From the NCBI GenBank assembly GCA_037577475.1, contig CM075201.1:11017501-11081500 (forward strand): a DNA stretch of 64,000 bases, given 5' to 3'. The notes below the pieces were generated by a model. The model was not told the DNA's origin, did not search any database, and saw nothing but the letters and a program-made list of their open reading frames with translations. Source of the DNA: Chaunax sp. Z400. Its lineage: Eukaryota; Chordata; Actinopteri; Lophiiformes; Chaunacidae. Of this stretch, positions 36,856 to 48,935 are shown in pieces. The translations under genes were made by a program, and so were the position numbers. Within the stretch, counting starts at the first letter, position 1; each line of letters begins with the position of its first letter.

Positions 36856-37131
36856 CTGAAGCCCTTTATGTATAGCGCTGCTGCCAGGCATGAACAGCGT
36901 GGCTCTTCCAATGGCGTTGCGGTGAGGGAGGCTCAGAGGACCACTGCCAATCAGAAGGTGAGGATTTCCAACAAGCCTGACACTGTTTGAAATTAGAATT
37001 GGTCACACCTTATTTTGTTAATCACCATTTTTTTCTACTTATAGGCCCCTGATATGAGTTGCACTGAGGAATTCCCCAGCCTTGGAGCCTCAGCAGCAAC
37101 CAACACCTCTCCCCTGGGACCCAAGCACTGA
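34499..37131 (+). CDS. hdlbp: Vigilin/HDLBP-like KH block: KH1-3 joined to the last two KH domains, 9 exons
   Basis: All nine exons begin and end in phase 0. GXXG loops seen: IIGKNGKKLQE (KH1), ITGAHNKVVGE (KH2, divergent as in vigilin), VIGSKGKTLQE (KH3), IIGRKGETIKA and IIGARGIGIFS (the last two). TVDPKYHPRIIGRKGE, RVHAHIIGARG, VDIRFPRRGAADPD and the tail APDMSCTEEFPSLGA identify HDLBP. Vigilin normally has 14-15 KH domains; about nine central ones are missing, and a 33-codon exon (35446-35544) bridges KH3 to the final pair. The exon from 36829 contains TAG at 36853-36855, yet its frame stays open to TGA at 37129-37131. The upstream vigilin leader is absent; the exon before KH1 is the WW block. 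AATAAA lies at 37271. Confidence 0.85.
36829..37131 (+). pseudogene. hdlbp: C-terminal vigilin exons behind an in-frame TAG
   Basis: The exon at 36829-36957 reads MEDVEMKK-stop; without that stop it would continue through LKPFMYSAAARHEQRG to the exon at 37045-37131 (TEEFPSLGASAATNTSPLG, TGA). Splice sites and phase are intact beyond the stop, so the nonsense change looks recent or tolerated. It removes the conserved vigilin tail. Confidence 0.7.
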
Positions 37132-37290
37132 GCTCCCTCTTGAGCTGGACTGACTGCTGACCTCTTCAGCTCTGAGAACGTCATCCTTCTCCTCCAGCAG
37201 ATTCAGGACTCTTAAAGTGCCTTCACATCCTGAATTTGTTATCTTTTATATTTATCTGTTATATTTTATTAATAAAAAAGTGAAAAAAGT
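37132..37290 (+). terminator. 3' UTR and poly(A) signal of the WW-KH gene
   Basis: Non-coding DNA follows the TGA. AATAAA at 37271-37276 sits in an A-rich stretch and is the first canonical poly(A) signal after the KH exons. Confidence 0.55.
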
Positions 37291-39612
37291 GAAAAACAAC
37301 CTGACATTTCATTGTGGTTTGAACTTTATAACCAAATTAAATGGTGGCCCTTATCTTAGTTAGTGTCTTCCAGTTGCTATGCAGATTGTTCTGCTCAGTA
37401 GCAACGGCCCTATTTCATCAGTCTTACAACTAGAAAGATACGAACCAGGAAGAGAAGAAACTTCGGTACATTTTTAATGGACAGCTGGATGTTTATTGTT
37501 CCTATGAAAACTCTTGGAACACCCCAACCCTCAGCTATTGTGATACCATTAAGAACTTGACAATTCTCCACAACAGTCATTGAGTGAGTTACATTATGGT
37601 CAAATAAAAAGTTTGCTTTTGTCGTAGGTCTAATAGTCACCAGAAAATGAAGCATTAACATGATTCCATTGACAAAAAAATGTTTGAGTAGCCATTTAGT
37701 TGCAGAGATTTGTTTTATTACCAATATTTTCATTTAAAACTTTACATCAAACAGGGGTTTACTGCAAAAATCATATGAAAAAGAAAATACGTTTTTCTCA
37801 AAACACAATACTCTTATAAAAGTTCAAAGTGTTGAGTTTGTTTAATTTTGGTACATTCGACATGTCTGTACATGTTTAACATTTGTTTGTGGCTATACTG
37901 AATTCATATAGCAGGATGAGAATCCTTTAATAATTCAATGAAAGATCATATAGTGTGATTATGAGATGAAATCACACACCAGAGATGTGTTTAAGGACAC
38001 CTTTACATTTTGCTGCCTTCTACCGCTGCTGAGAGACCATCTGTCTGAGTTTACATTCTAGTGAAATAATTATATTTAATACATGAGTCCTGATCCACCA
38101 CTGACTCATTATTTCCTCATTAATGAATGGCATGACTGTATTGGCTCAAAGTTGATTCATTGTTAATACAAACATGAAAATAAGCATACAACCATGCATT
38201 TCCTAATAAATGCATTACTCAACTTATTAAATGACTTTATTAGATTGTTTTTAACAGAATATATGGAACAAAAGGCAGTTTAAGCCTAGTTTTAATATGG
38301 GTGTATAACACTAGGATGGATGTCATCTGATGTGATGTTTTTTAACGCTGCATGCTTTCCTGCAGCCTCAAGTTAATGCACCTCTACTCTGCTGGTTATT
38401 CATTATTTTCACACAGAGCTCAGCTTTAGTTGTCTACATATGTATGTTTCTGTGGAACATTCCCATGTTGAATGTGCTGAGATTTATGTCAGGACACAGA
38501 GTTGCGTTGTGAAGAAGTGCTGAGTCATGTCTGCCACCCAGTTGTTGTTAATGTTTACTACAGAAGCAGTGTAAAGGGGACCTGCTGTCTGAATGATGAA
38601 TTCATGGACAGAGAAGAAACATTTTTCACTGAATGAATACTTATTGTTTGTTGACATTCTATTTGAGTCACACTGTTTGTATTTAAACTGTGAAATACTA
38701 GTCTATGTGTCTATTCTTTGTCATTTGAGGGCTAAAATGACACATGATCCATGTATTGTGGGTCCAGTTATCATCTACCAGTGTCTCCAGTCCACCAGCT
38801 GTGGTGATAAACTTTTAGGGTGTCATAGCAAACCCCCATGATGATGGCAGTGGGTGTGGATGAAATGATGCGATCAGATAGTCCTTTGGTCAATCAGCTG
38901 GCTGAACGTCTCATTGGCTGAAGTTCTCCCCTCAACCTATACAAAGCACAAATACAGGATATGTTTAGTTGTTACTTGGAACAAAAATAAACCAGTATCA
39001 CAACTTACCTGGAGCTGTGATGTGTCAGCTGTTTTGATTGGTGTGGATTTCTGTTTTTGCATTATGTTAAATGTCTAAATTGAGTGAACATTGAGTTCTG
39101 ACAACTTGTACAACATTGATTACTTTCAGTAACAGTAATGTAGCTTATAGCTGTCCTGAGTTACCCAGGCTTTTCACATGTAGGCCTACATAAACTATTT
39201 TAGTCTCTCTGCTTGCATGGAAAAAAAGACAGAGATTCAACTCATGTATTGTCTCCAAGCTTGAAAAGAAATTTTGAGATTTTAGTTTTTGTCCACGCCC
39301 CCTAATCCCAGTGATGGCCTAATGTTGAAGTGAATATCCAAAAGTTAGATATGGCATTGGAAACTAAAATGTTAGTCAGATCAATTATTTAATTAGCTTA
39401 ATTATCAACATTTCAGATCAATGGCAGAAATCCATTTGGAGCCTTCAGAACTGATTTTTTCTTAGACATTATTAGACATTATTACTGCCTTCCTCCACTA
39501 AATATCTCCTTTTTTAGGTAGTCAACTCTTCAAGGCATCACTTGACTTGTGAACTTTTCAGAGTCCACAAGAGCAAAACGTGGACAAGAAATGTTATGGC
39601 AGAAAATGACAG
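37291..39612. other. Intergenic, nothing recognised
   Basis: AT-rich unique DNA. Short open frames at 37410-37733 (-) and 38593-38841 (+) show no homology or splice context. Confidence 0.6.
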
Positions 39613-39617
39613 ATGGG

Positions 39618-40874
39618 TATGTATATAAATGTATATCTGATATATGTAATGTATATCTGACATATATAAATGTATATCTGATATATGTAATGTATATCTG
39701 ATATATATAAATGTATATCTGATATATGTAATGTATATCTGATATATGTAATGTATATCTGATATATATAAATGTATATCTGATATATATAAATTTATAT
39801 CTGATATATATAAATGTATATCTGATATATATAAATGTATATCTGATAGATATATAAATTTATATCTGACATACTGTATATAAATGTATATCTGACATAC
39901 TGTATATAAATGTATATCTGATATATATAAATGTATATCTGATATATATAAATGCATATCTGAAATATATAAATGTATATCTGATATATATAAATGTATA
40001 TCTGACATACTGTATATAAATGTATATCTGATATATGTAATGTATATCTGATATATATAAATGTATATCTGACATACTGTATATAAATGTATATCTGATA
40101 TATGTAATGTATATCTGATATATGTAATGTATATCTGATATATATAAGTGTATATCTGATATATATAAATTTATATCTGATATATATAAATGTATATCTG
40201 ACATACTGTATATAAATGTATATCTGACATACTGTATATAAATGTATATCTGATATATATAAATGCATATCTGATACATATAAATGTATATCTGACATAT
40301 GTAATGTATATCTGATATATATAAATGTATATGTGATATATATAAATTTATATCTGACATACTGTATATAAATGTATATCTGATATGTATAAATTTATAT
40401 CTGATATATATAAATGTATATCTGATATATATAAATGTATATCTGATATATATAAATTTATATCTGACATACTGTATATAAATGTATATCTGATATATAT
40501 AAATTTATATCTGATATATATAAATGTATATCTGATATATATAAATGTATATCTGATATATATAAATTTATATCTGATATATGTAAATGTAAATCTGATA
40601 TATATAAATGTATATCTGATATATATAAATTTATATCTGATAAATATAAATGCATATCTGATATATATAAATACATATCTGATATATATAAATGTATATC
40701 TGATATAAATATAAATGTATATCTGATATATATAAATGCATATCTGATATATATAAATGTATATCTGATATATATAAATGTATATCTGATATATATAAAT
40801 GCATATCTGATATATATAAATTTATATCTGATATATATAAATGTATATCTGATATATATAAATGCCTATATGAT
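39618..40874. repeat. AT-rich minisatellite, about 60 units of about 21 bp
   Basis: The unit is close to ATATCTGATATATATAAATG plus T. Variants include a 20-bp form (TATATGTAATG) and a longer form containing ACATACTGTATATAAATG. Because 21 is a multiple of three and the unit lacks stops in several frames, long Ser-Asp-Ile-His-Leu-Tyr-Ile repeat frames appear on both strands; these are artefacts, not genes. The unit is nearly all A/T with a periodic CTG. Confidence 0.97.
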
Positions 40875-42570
40875 GTCACCCTTATCTTCTTCTCCTGCTT
40901 TTGAGTGACACAAATTTACACTTTTACACTGACATTACAACAATTTCCAATCAAAGGAAGACTGTTTAAATAATAATTTGAAGAAACGTTATGACATATA
41001 GAGAATAAATATCTTAGGCAATACAAAATGTACAGAACATGTAGTGTTAGAGAAATTGTTAGGATTGAATAAAAAAAAGAACAGCATGAAAAGAGGAGAG
41101 TCACACTTTGATGTGGATTCAGGAAGAAAACAACTCAAGATTAGGAGGCATAAGGGGGTCTAGAGAGGCATGTTGTCAAAGAGTCTCTGACCCCACTAGA
41201 TCTACCTTTGATTACTGCTATGACAGAGTACAACACCCTCTTATGCATGAACAGCTCCAATATGAGCTGAAGTCATCAGTTTCAAAGTGTGTTTAGATAT
41301 AGAGGCAAAGAAAAATCCTTGAGGCCTCAGATATGCTAAACGTGGTCCTGATTTTTCCCATAGAGAGAAAAATCAATGGCCGAACCACAACTAGATTCAA
41401 GGAGAAGATCTTTTCTTAAATCATTGATTTATGTGTGCTCTGGTTGTCTCATTCTTTATTGGGGCAGCATATTTCTCTCTTTTCAGTTATATCATAAATT
41501 AAAGCAAATGTTCTGGTTGTTATTCTAAATAAACATTAGTTTGTGTATATGCATGTCTTTTTGAAATGATGTTTTTCTCACATTATGATTAATTAGCTTA
41601 TATTATCTTTCTTGAAATAATAATGATGAAACCTAAGCTGAGTTTTAAATCTAATGTTATTAAGAATAACTCTGGCTGTCTGAAACGCGCTCTCTATCCA
41701 CATTTCACTGTAACTGCAGGTTGACCAGATGTGACTCTAACGAAATTATAAGAAAAAAAACAATTTCTGACAATTTGTGTCCGAGTGTGGATGAAAACTA
41801 AATCACGTATTTTTTGTACAGAAACATTGTGTCTGACATTCATAGTTCATTCATAGTCCTTCATAGTTCCAGTGGTTGCAGGTTTGTAGTGTTGAGTGTT
41901 GACAAAACAGTCAAATGCAAAAACAAGAAGCATGTAAAAAATATTTCCAAAAGTGTCCTTTGTTCCATGCAGAGCATGAACTTCCTCTTTTGATGGTACG
42001 TGTCATGGATATTAGGTTATAGTTTAAGAGGAAAAGAGAACATTAACATGTTTATTTTTTCTAAAGGTTAGAGTTCACACAAAGCCTCATTATACTGCTG
42101 GACTTCATGTTCTTATATAATGTTATGTTAGGGATGTTAGGGACACATAAATCATCTCTTTTCCATCAGGTTACTGCTCCAGGGTGTCTGGTCAAGAAAC
42201 AACTGAGGCTTATGATGTGTTGTATAAATCAGAAATGTGGAAATTTAAAGATCCGACACTGACAAAAACATTTGTTCATGTTGGATTTTTTGCTCAGAAA
42301 CTGGTGCAGAAATTCAGTGCCACGATTTACCCCGACTGAATCATGATCATGAATCAATATTCTAAATTCTTTTAAATTAAATTTATAAACAACAAAAGCA
42401 ACATTATTATCTTTGAATATTTCATTTGAACTTTTAACACAGTAAACAATTACACAGACAACGGCCATTAAGCATCAAACATAGAGTAAAGTGACAAAAA
42501 GAAGAACTGAGGATTTGTAGAGCTCCAAAGAATAGTCCTCAAATGCTAGTTTACAACAATATCTGCAAAC
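40875..42570. other. Intergenic, nothing recognised
   Basis: AT-rich DNA without recognisable exons or strong repeats. Confidence 0.55.
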
Positions 42571-43142
42571 TGATCCACACGTCAGGGATGTCCTCTTTCT
42601 CCATTGCTATTTGTGCTTGCAATGGAGCCACTTGCAATGTTTATAAGAGATTCTCCATCTATTTGAGGCATGGGTCTAAAACTTCCAAACCTATGTTGGT
42701 ATTAGGACAGTCTCAGCCACTGTCATGTTTCACACCCATATGGGGCAATAATAAGTTAATACCCAGTAGAGAAGATGCTAGTTTTAAGACATAGGCTAGC
42801 AAAGGAGTAAGCAGGATAATGGATCTATATAACAAAGGAAGGTTAATGTCATTTACAGAAACACAAGAAAAGTATGACCTCCCTGCAACACACTTCTTTG
42901 AGTTCTTGCAAATGAGAAATTTTATTTCTGTTTCTCAAAACCATTCTCTAAACCAGCCACCCTTCTCATTGCTGGTAGACATTTCCATGAAATATGCTAA
43001 TGGTACAGGACAGGTATCGCTGTTGTACAAATTGTTTGTAGATACGTTTTCTGAGTCATCAGAAGATAAACTGAAGTGCTGGAGGATGGATTTTCAGGAG
43101 GAAATTTCAAGAAAAGGAATAGTCAGAGGCGTGTTTGAAGGC
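42571..43142 (+). mobile_element. Broken LINE-1 ORF2 fragment
   Basis: From 42577 one frame reads TRQGCPLSPLLFVLAMEPLA, the signature L1 reverse-transcriptase block. After a frame change, LSCFTPIWGNNKLIPSRED follows, a TAG, then GVSRIMDLYNKGRLMSFTET and LPATHFFEFLQMRNFI, the conserved L1 ORF2 C-terminal region. Several hundred residues between the RT block and the C-terminus are missing. It is an internally deleted, inactive copy on the plus strand. Confidence 0.8.
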
Positions 43143-43164
43143 TCAGACATATACTGTATGTAAA

Positions 43165-44518
43165 TAAGTCTATTTCATGTGAATACATGTTTAACAGTAT
43201 AGCACCTGTTTAAAGTCATTGATATGTCTCTGATCAGCATTTTTTTATAGGCTTTTGTTGTGATTTGGTCTGGAAACTACTTCCTTATTGTTCTAGTTTT
43301 AATGAATGGTGTTGGTGGAGGTTTGAGCTCTCTGAGTCCTTTCACTTTATCATTATATTAAGTTCACTTTAGTCCTTTTGTCAAGATTAGCTAACGAGTT
43401 GTCATTCAGCCTTACAAACAACCATTCACATTCACGCCTACGGTCGATCACATAAGAGAAGGTTTATTGATAAATGTGATGTAGCAGAGGTCAGTGGCAA
43501 CTATTAACCATGTATGCTGTCTGTATTGCTTATGACTGACATAAAGTCAACATCTGTTAATTACACTGACCTAAACTGTTGAGGTTTTATTGTTTTAAAC
43601 CCCCAATCATGTCCATCAGACCCAGTGGGTGGGTAAAAAAACTTTAAAACTATTCATCCCTGCCCTGAGAGCTTCCCAAGTATTGAACCCTTCACTCATC
43701 AGCTCAGCATTCGTCTCTTGAACGTGTTGATTATTTCTGATGATGAGCTCTTTGACAGCTGCTCTGTTCATTCATGAATATATAATCAGCAGAGGGTTGA
43801 ATGTCCCCTGATTATTCCCTTGGGGATATCTCTGAAACAAACTCTGTCACTGTAATACCCATATCGGCCACCATATGTCAGCAACAGTCTACTGTAGGGG
43901 TTCAATCCTCACCTATGGAGCATTAATGCAGCACTAGTTACCTGATCTTGGCTAAGAAAAACTAAAGCACAACATCCTACAAACAACAACCTGTACACTT
44001 AGATATTTGTATGGATTAAACACATGAGATATAACATGTTAATTAATGAGCTTTAATCCATATTCAAGTCACAAAAACAATGTCAGTGTATGCAGTGGAT
44101 ACAGAAAAAGACCCATATTTTTTAAATGTCTATATGTTTAGCATTAGGTTAGCAGAGGTATCATGGAAGGAGCTGGGGTCGGGCTGAGGGTAGGGAGAAG
44201 AGTCTGGAGGCAGTCGCTGACTGAGTTACTGTTTGGAGATCTTCAACTGATCAAGCCTGTGCTGGAAGGTCAGATCAGCGGTCCTCTCTGTCCAGCAGAT
44301 CAGGCTCGCTCGTCGTAAAATATGAGCTCACCTGTGTTACTCCAAACCAGGTGCTGGATCTCCTCTGTCCTCTGGGCCTGCAGAGTCGACAACTGAGACA
44401 GAAGGGACTTGATCTCCAATGCCTCTATCCGATCTCCTCATCAGTCCTGCATATGACAGCCTGCAATTGCCTCGAATAAAAACAACTCAAATAACAAGTA
44501 ACAAATCACACCACAGAC
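43165..44518. other. Intergenic, nothing recognised
   Basis: No exon or clear repeat seen. A polypurine/GC-richer patch around 44150-44410 has no open frame of note. Confidence 0.5.
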
Positions 44519-44519
44519 C

Positions 44520-44581
44520 ATAAGATAAGATAAGATAAGATAAGATAAGATAATAAGATGAAAAGATAAGATAAGATAAGG
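44520..44581. repeat. (TAAGA)n pentanucleotide repeat
   Basis: About twelve TAAGA units with two interruptions near 44550-44565. The minus-strand Leu-Ser-Tyr open frames here derive from it. Confidence 0.9.
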
Positions 44582-44708
44582 TAATAATTATTTGTTTTAT
44601 GAAAAACCTTTTGAAACATTTTAACTGGGCCACCAGCTCTAAAAAAGCTAAAAAAAAAATTTTTTTTAAAAGTGCTATATTTTGGAGCAAAAGCAGTTTT
44701 ACAGTCAT

Positions 44709-44769
44709 CTTGTGCCAAAAGTAGGTCAAAGGTTAAAGGTCTTGTGCCAAAAGTAGGTCAAAGGTTAAA
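44709..44769. repeat. 32-bp tandem duplication with a DR1-type element in each copy
   Basis: CTTGTGCCAAAAGTAGGTCA and AAGGTTAAA occur at 44709-44737 and again at 44741-44769. Each contains AGGTCAAAGGTTA, a direct repeat with one-base spacing resembling nuclear-receptor DR1 sites (HNF4, RXR/PPAR class). Confidence 0.8.
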
Positions 44770-46200
44770 CACAATTTTGGAGATACTTCAGATACGTGGA
44801 AAATGTGGGAAATGTGGAAACTGGAGAGCTGTACTTTATGGCAAATAGACATCGTATACCAAAGACACCAAAATATGAAATTCTGGGGCTAATGTGCATA
44901 TATTTGTCAATACATTTGATAAATTTCTCATTTTTGTTTTTTATACTACTCATTTCAACTGTGTTTTTACTTTTAATTCTTCGAGTTCTGACCCATTTCG
45001 ACAGTAGTTTTAGGGTAATTCAAATTTACGAGGTTTACAAAAGGCAACAGTAAGGAGAATACAACAGGTAGGCGGGTCTTTTTCTTTTTCTTATCAACTA
45101 TTGGTTTATTTCTTCTTCTTCTTTTTAAATCGAAGTTTTATGACAACCAGTATATGCAACACCTAATCGTTTGGCATCCTTGAACTTAAGGGTAAGTAAT
45201 TAATATATATATGTATATACATTGATTTATCTAGTTAAACAGCGTGATTGATAATTAGTAGTTACTAGACAATTCTGAGAAATTTCTCAGTCGGATACGC
45301 TATTTACACCCTGGGTACATTATTTTGCTAAATTGCTTTTGTGTGCTGCATGTGAAAATTCCTTCCACTGAACCGTCGTTAGTAAAAAAAATAAACCTAC
45401 AACCTCGCTAACATTATTGGGACGGTCGCCATGATATAGATGTGGTCATCGTGTTAAGATGATTTAGAGTGGTTAACTTAACTTACTATTGGTCATTCTT
45501 TAATGTCCAGAGAAGCTGAACTTACAGCGCTACAATTATCGGCGTTTTTTTCACGTTCGATGTGAAAAATGATCGAAATGACAAATTACCAGCTTCCATT
45601 CAATAAACGTGTATAAAGTTGCCTGGCGCTATGACTCATATCAATTGCAGCGTCGTAGAAGTATTGGGACGTTTTGTCAAAATTGAATATGAAGCTTTTT
45701 GTCTTGGCGTTTATGTTTGGTTACGAATGGAAGAGAGGACGTCAGGGAGTAGATAGAGGTCAAAGGTGACGCTCAGCACAGCTGGCAAGTGGCACAGATG
45801 TGTCCTTAATACATAATATTGTATTTTTTCAATGCAATCCGGTTTCCTGCTAATGTAATTTTAAAAATGTTATAATTCACTAAAATGTTGCATTTCTGAA
45901 AACCCGGACCACTCCAAGTGCCCAGTCCCGAATTATAGGCATTGTCATCTGGCCACACTAGTCTAAACCTATCTGCTACACAGACTCAGTTCTATCCATG
46001 GATATTTAAAACACTGTTGCAGTGCAGTGTGGCCTATTTTGATGCAGACATGCCAAGCAAACTGAAATTGCTTTACTAATTTATTGTTGGCTAATAATAA
46101 AAATATTGCTGTCTACACATTTCAGTGTATTTAATTTTAGATATTGTAATACTTATTCACAATTGTGTGATGTTTTATATGTGAATTGAATGTGTTGAGC
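44770..46200. other. Intergenic, nothing recognised
   Basis: No coding or RNA gene seen. Short ATATAT runs lie near 45200-45225. Confidence 0.5.
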
Positions 46201-46214
46201 CTGTCAAAGACAAA

Positions 46215-46410
46215 TTTCTGTCACTGATGGGACAGACAATAAAGATTATCTATCTATCTATGTATCTATCTATCGATCTATTTCTGTCACTGATGGGACA
46301 GACAATAAAGATTATCCATCTATCTATCTATGTATCTATCTATCTATTTCTGTCACTGATGGGGCAGACAATAAAGATTATCTATGTATCTATCTATCTA
46401 TCTATCTATT
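46215..46410 (+). repeat. Three 66-bp units: LINE-tail-like motif plus (TATC)n
   Basis: TTTCTGTCACTGATGGGACA and GACAATAAAGATTATC followed by TATC repeats begin at 46215, 46281 and 46347. GACAATAAAG with a TATC tail resembles the 3' ends of fish CR1/L2-type LINEs; amplification probably followed an insertion with a microsatellite tail. Confidence 0.8.
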
Positions 46411-46484
46411 TATTACTGTTGTATAGGAATTTTAAAACATTTTCTCTTTTTACCAGATAAAGAACTAACTTAAGCAGTGTCCCC

Positions 46485-48063
46485 ATGCTGAGATTGTGTG
46501 CACCACCTCTGCAAAACATAGGTAAGTTCATATTTTTGTTTATCTGTTATCATATCATATCATTTGCTCTTTTTTTTCTTCTTTCAGTGACGTGTGTGTG
46601 GCAGTGCAAACACTGTGATGCCAGAGAGAGTAGTAGATACAAATTACTTAAACATTATAAATTACATCATATGTGTAAACTGTCCATGCACAATTAAGGC
46701 GTGAAGTGGACTCACCACACATGTCTATAAAGCTCATTCATCTCAGCTTACACAGACAGCTTCCAATTCAGTATTATTATTACACAGGCACAAGAACAGG
46801 AATATAATGGCAAATCAAATATTATAGTGTGGACCAGTTGTTTCTGTCCTCACCGATATAGTGATCAAACAACTAGTAATTCATTGTTGTGCATTGTTAA
46901 TGTTTTTCAGATCGATAAGGAGTTCCTGCACATTTCAACTGTACCTATGCTGTCTACATTCTTTGCTGAGCTCGACCGGTACTCTCCACGCATGATGGTG
47001 ATCTTTCCATGCAAAGGTGGGGCGGCTGGAAGAAAAATAAGACGGTTCATGGCGGCCATCTCCAAGGTTTGTATTTCAATATTGTCGGGATGACTTTTGC
47101 CTCTTTCACAAAATATTCACAAAATTATATTTTTGATCAATAATCATCAGTAATGCTTATATAATAACTAAGTGGTTAATAGCAAATAATAAAAAGGCTA
47201 GAGCAGTCTGGTGAGTTCAGAAAATGACATCACTTTACTGTAGTGCAGCCTTTAAAACCAGGAAAAGACAAAACATGTCATATTACAATCTCCTAAATCC
47301 CAGACAGTATCTAGTCTCTTATCACATTACTGATATATCAATATGTTGCCCAGCCCTAGTGCTATGATTATGCAGGGTTTTACTTCAAAACTCTTTAAAC
47401 ATGCATTATACTGATTACATCAGCCTCAGCCAGAGATGAGTAAGTAATTGGTAAAATCACATGGTGAATGTTTTTTGATAAGAATGAAAACCACCATGCA
47501 CATGTGAGGTTGCCTCATTTCGTGTCTGATTTAGTCGAGATCTTGTATAGATGTTGAGTTCTTGCCTTTTGGAGACTGAGAACAAAGTATTGTCGATCAC
47601 ATAACTATTCTCCAGACCTGAAACATTTGCAGTTTGCCATCAAGAATGCACAGTTTGTTCATTCTTTTCAAACTGAGACTGTAGACTGAGACTGAAGGCA
47701 GACTCAGAAAATGTATTTACTGTCATATTTGACCTCACAGAACACCGAGGCCAACGCTTCCATGGAGCAAACTGTGATGGGAGTGTATGTCATACAAAAG
47801 GAAGGTGTGGAGCCTGGAGATGACGTAGAGGACATCGGTATCCTCATAGAAGGTGTGATGCTCCTCAGTGACTTGGGGAACTTTGGGATGGCTGGTTCTG
47901 TTATTTGATACACACTTTGAACCTGCACTACCCACCAGAGCACAAATGCACTTTTGAAGTGCTGCAGAAGATTCTTCTAAATCTTGATGGGCAAAGGTTG
48001 TTGTCCAAGGCAAAATTCATGCAAGAGTCCGGAAAGACTATTTTAAGACTGTTTTCTTACTGA
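46485..48063 (+). pseudogene. Decayed member of the fish SAMD3-like / C2H2 multigene family
   Basis: Exon-like blocks: 46485-46521, 46588-46697, 46911-47066 and 47741-48063. The second reads CVWQCKHCDARESSRYKLLK, a C2H2-type finger. The third reads DKEFLHISTVPMLSTFFAEL and DRYSPRMMVIF. The fourth reads GDDVEDIGILIEGVMLLSDL and, after a frame change, IHTLNLHYPPEHKCTFEVLQ with KILLNLDG. The final block matches the repeated fish proteins annotated as SAMD3-like (VxIvIEG..vl.eL.n....L.YaLnL.YP....tFE..QkvlL.LDG). The finger exon ends in TAA (46695-46697), and TGA at 47906 plus a frameshift break the last block. The expected middle exons are missing. It is probably dead; splice sites remain recognisable. 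Confidence 0.65.
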
Positions 48064-48069
48064 GCATAT

Positions 48070-48787
48070 TTTATTTTATTATTTTATTTCATTATATCAT
48101 GGATGTTGAATGTTATAAACCTTAAACGACAGACAGTCTGTACATTTTGCACTACTGTTTTATAAGTTCTATAGCCTCCTATGCATTACTGTAAATGGAA
48201 AGATTATGAGCAAACTCTTTTTCACCTTAAAATATACATATGCACTTTGCTTAGTATTTCTTCTCTTGTCCCCGGGTGTCAGTGCTCTCGACCGGTCAAC
48301 GCCTCGGATACACTTGTGCAGAAGTGGAACCAGACAGGATACACCCCAGAGCAACCTCAATGTTTGGGTGAGAGAAGCACACAGTGATCTCCAGTGTGAT
48401 GTGGGAATCACACCCACACTCAAATGAATAGGATGTGTTGAGCAAACAGACGCCATCAGACATTTTCTTAATATACTTCTACTCTTACGTTAACTCACCA
48501 GTTCAAACGTATGAAATGAGATACATTAACACTACTGCAACAATTTGCAGCTACTTAAAGCACCACCATAAGCATGTCTGGGCTGCTACCAATACTGGAA
48601 GAAGAACAAGACAAGAAGAGTTAAAAAACAGAGTCTGCTATGATGTGGCTTTACTCAGACTTCATGCCAAATGAAGTAACACCTCCTAAGTCCTCGGCCC
48701 TGGAAACCTACTATTAGCTCAGAATCATGTGGTTTTTTCATCAGTAGTTAATGATTTATTAACAAATATATTATTTTCCATCATGGT
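48070..48787. other. Intergenic, nothing firm
   Basis: A 73-codon frame at 48206-48427 starts with a hydrophobic leader-like stretch (LCLVFLLLSPGVSA), but overlapping frames of similar length and no homology argue against a gene. Confidence 0.45.
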
Positions 48788-48935
48788 GACTCCAGATCTG
48801 TTTTATTCTAGATATAACTCCTTATCTGTCATAGATAGATCAAATCCATTTGAATGACTCTGAACCTGCATCATCTCAGCTACATAGTGGTGTCAGTGTC
48901 ATGTCTCTGCTCCTCTCTGTTACTGTGACCCAATA
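48788..48935 (+). repeat. Third dispersed copy of the 8.8/27.4-kb repeat family
   Basis: CAAATCCATTTGAATGACTC, TGCATCATCTCAGCTACATA and GTGTCATGTCTCTGCTCCTC align with 8890-8975 and 27430-27515. Confidence 0.55.

Noticed and set aside
39538..40879. Long open frames (over 150 codons) on both strands
   Set aside because: They are read-through of the 21-bp minisatellite, whose unit length is a multiple of three; the translation is a pure 7-residue repeat with no other protein features.
48206..48427. Short frame with a signal-peptide-like start
   Set aside because: The hydrophobic leader is short, overlapping frames exist on both strands, and no family is recognised.
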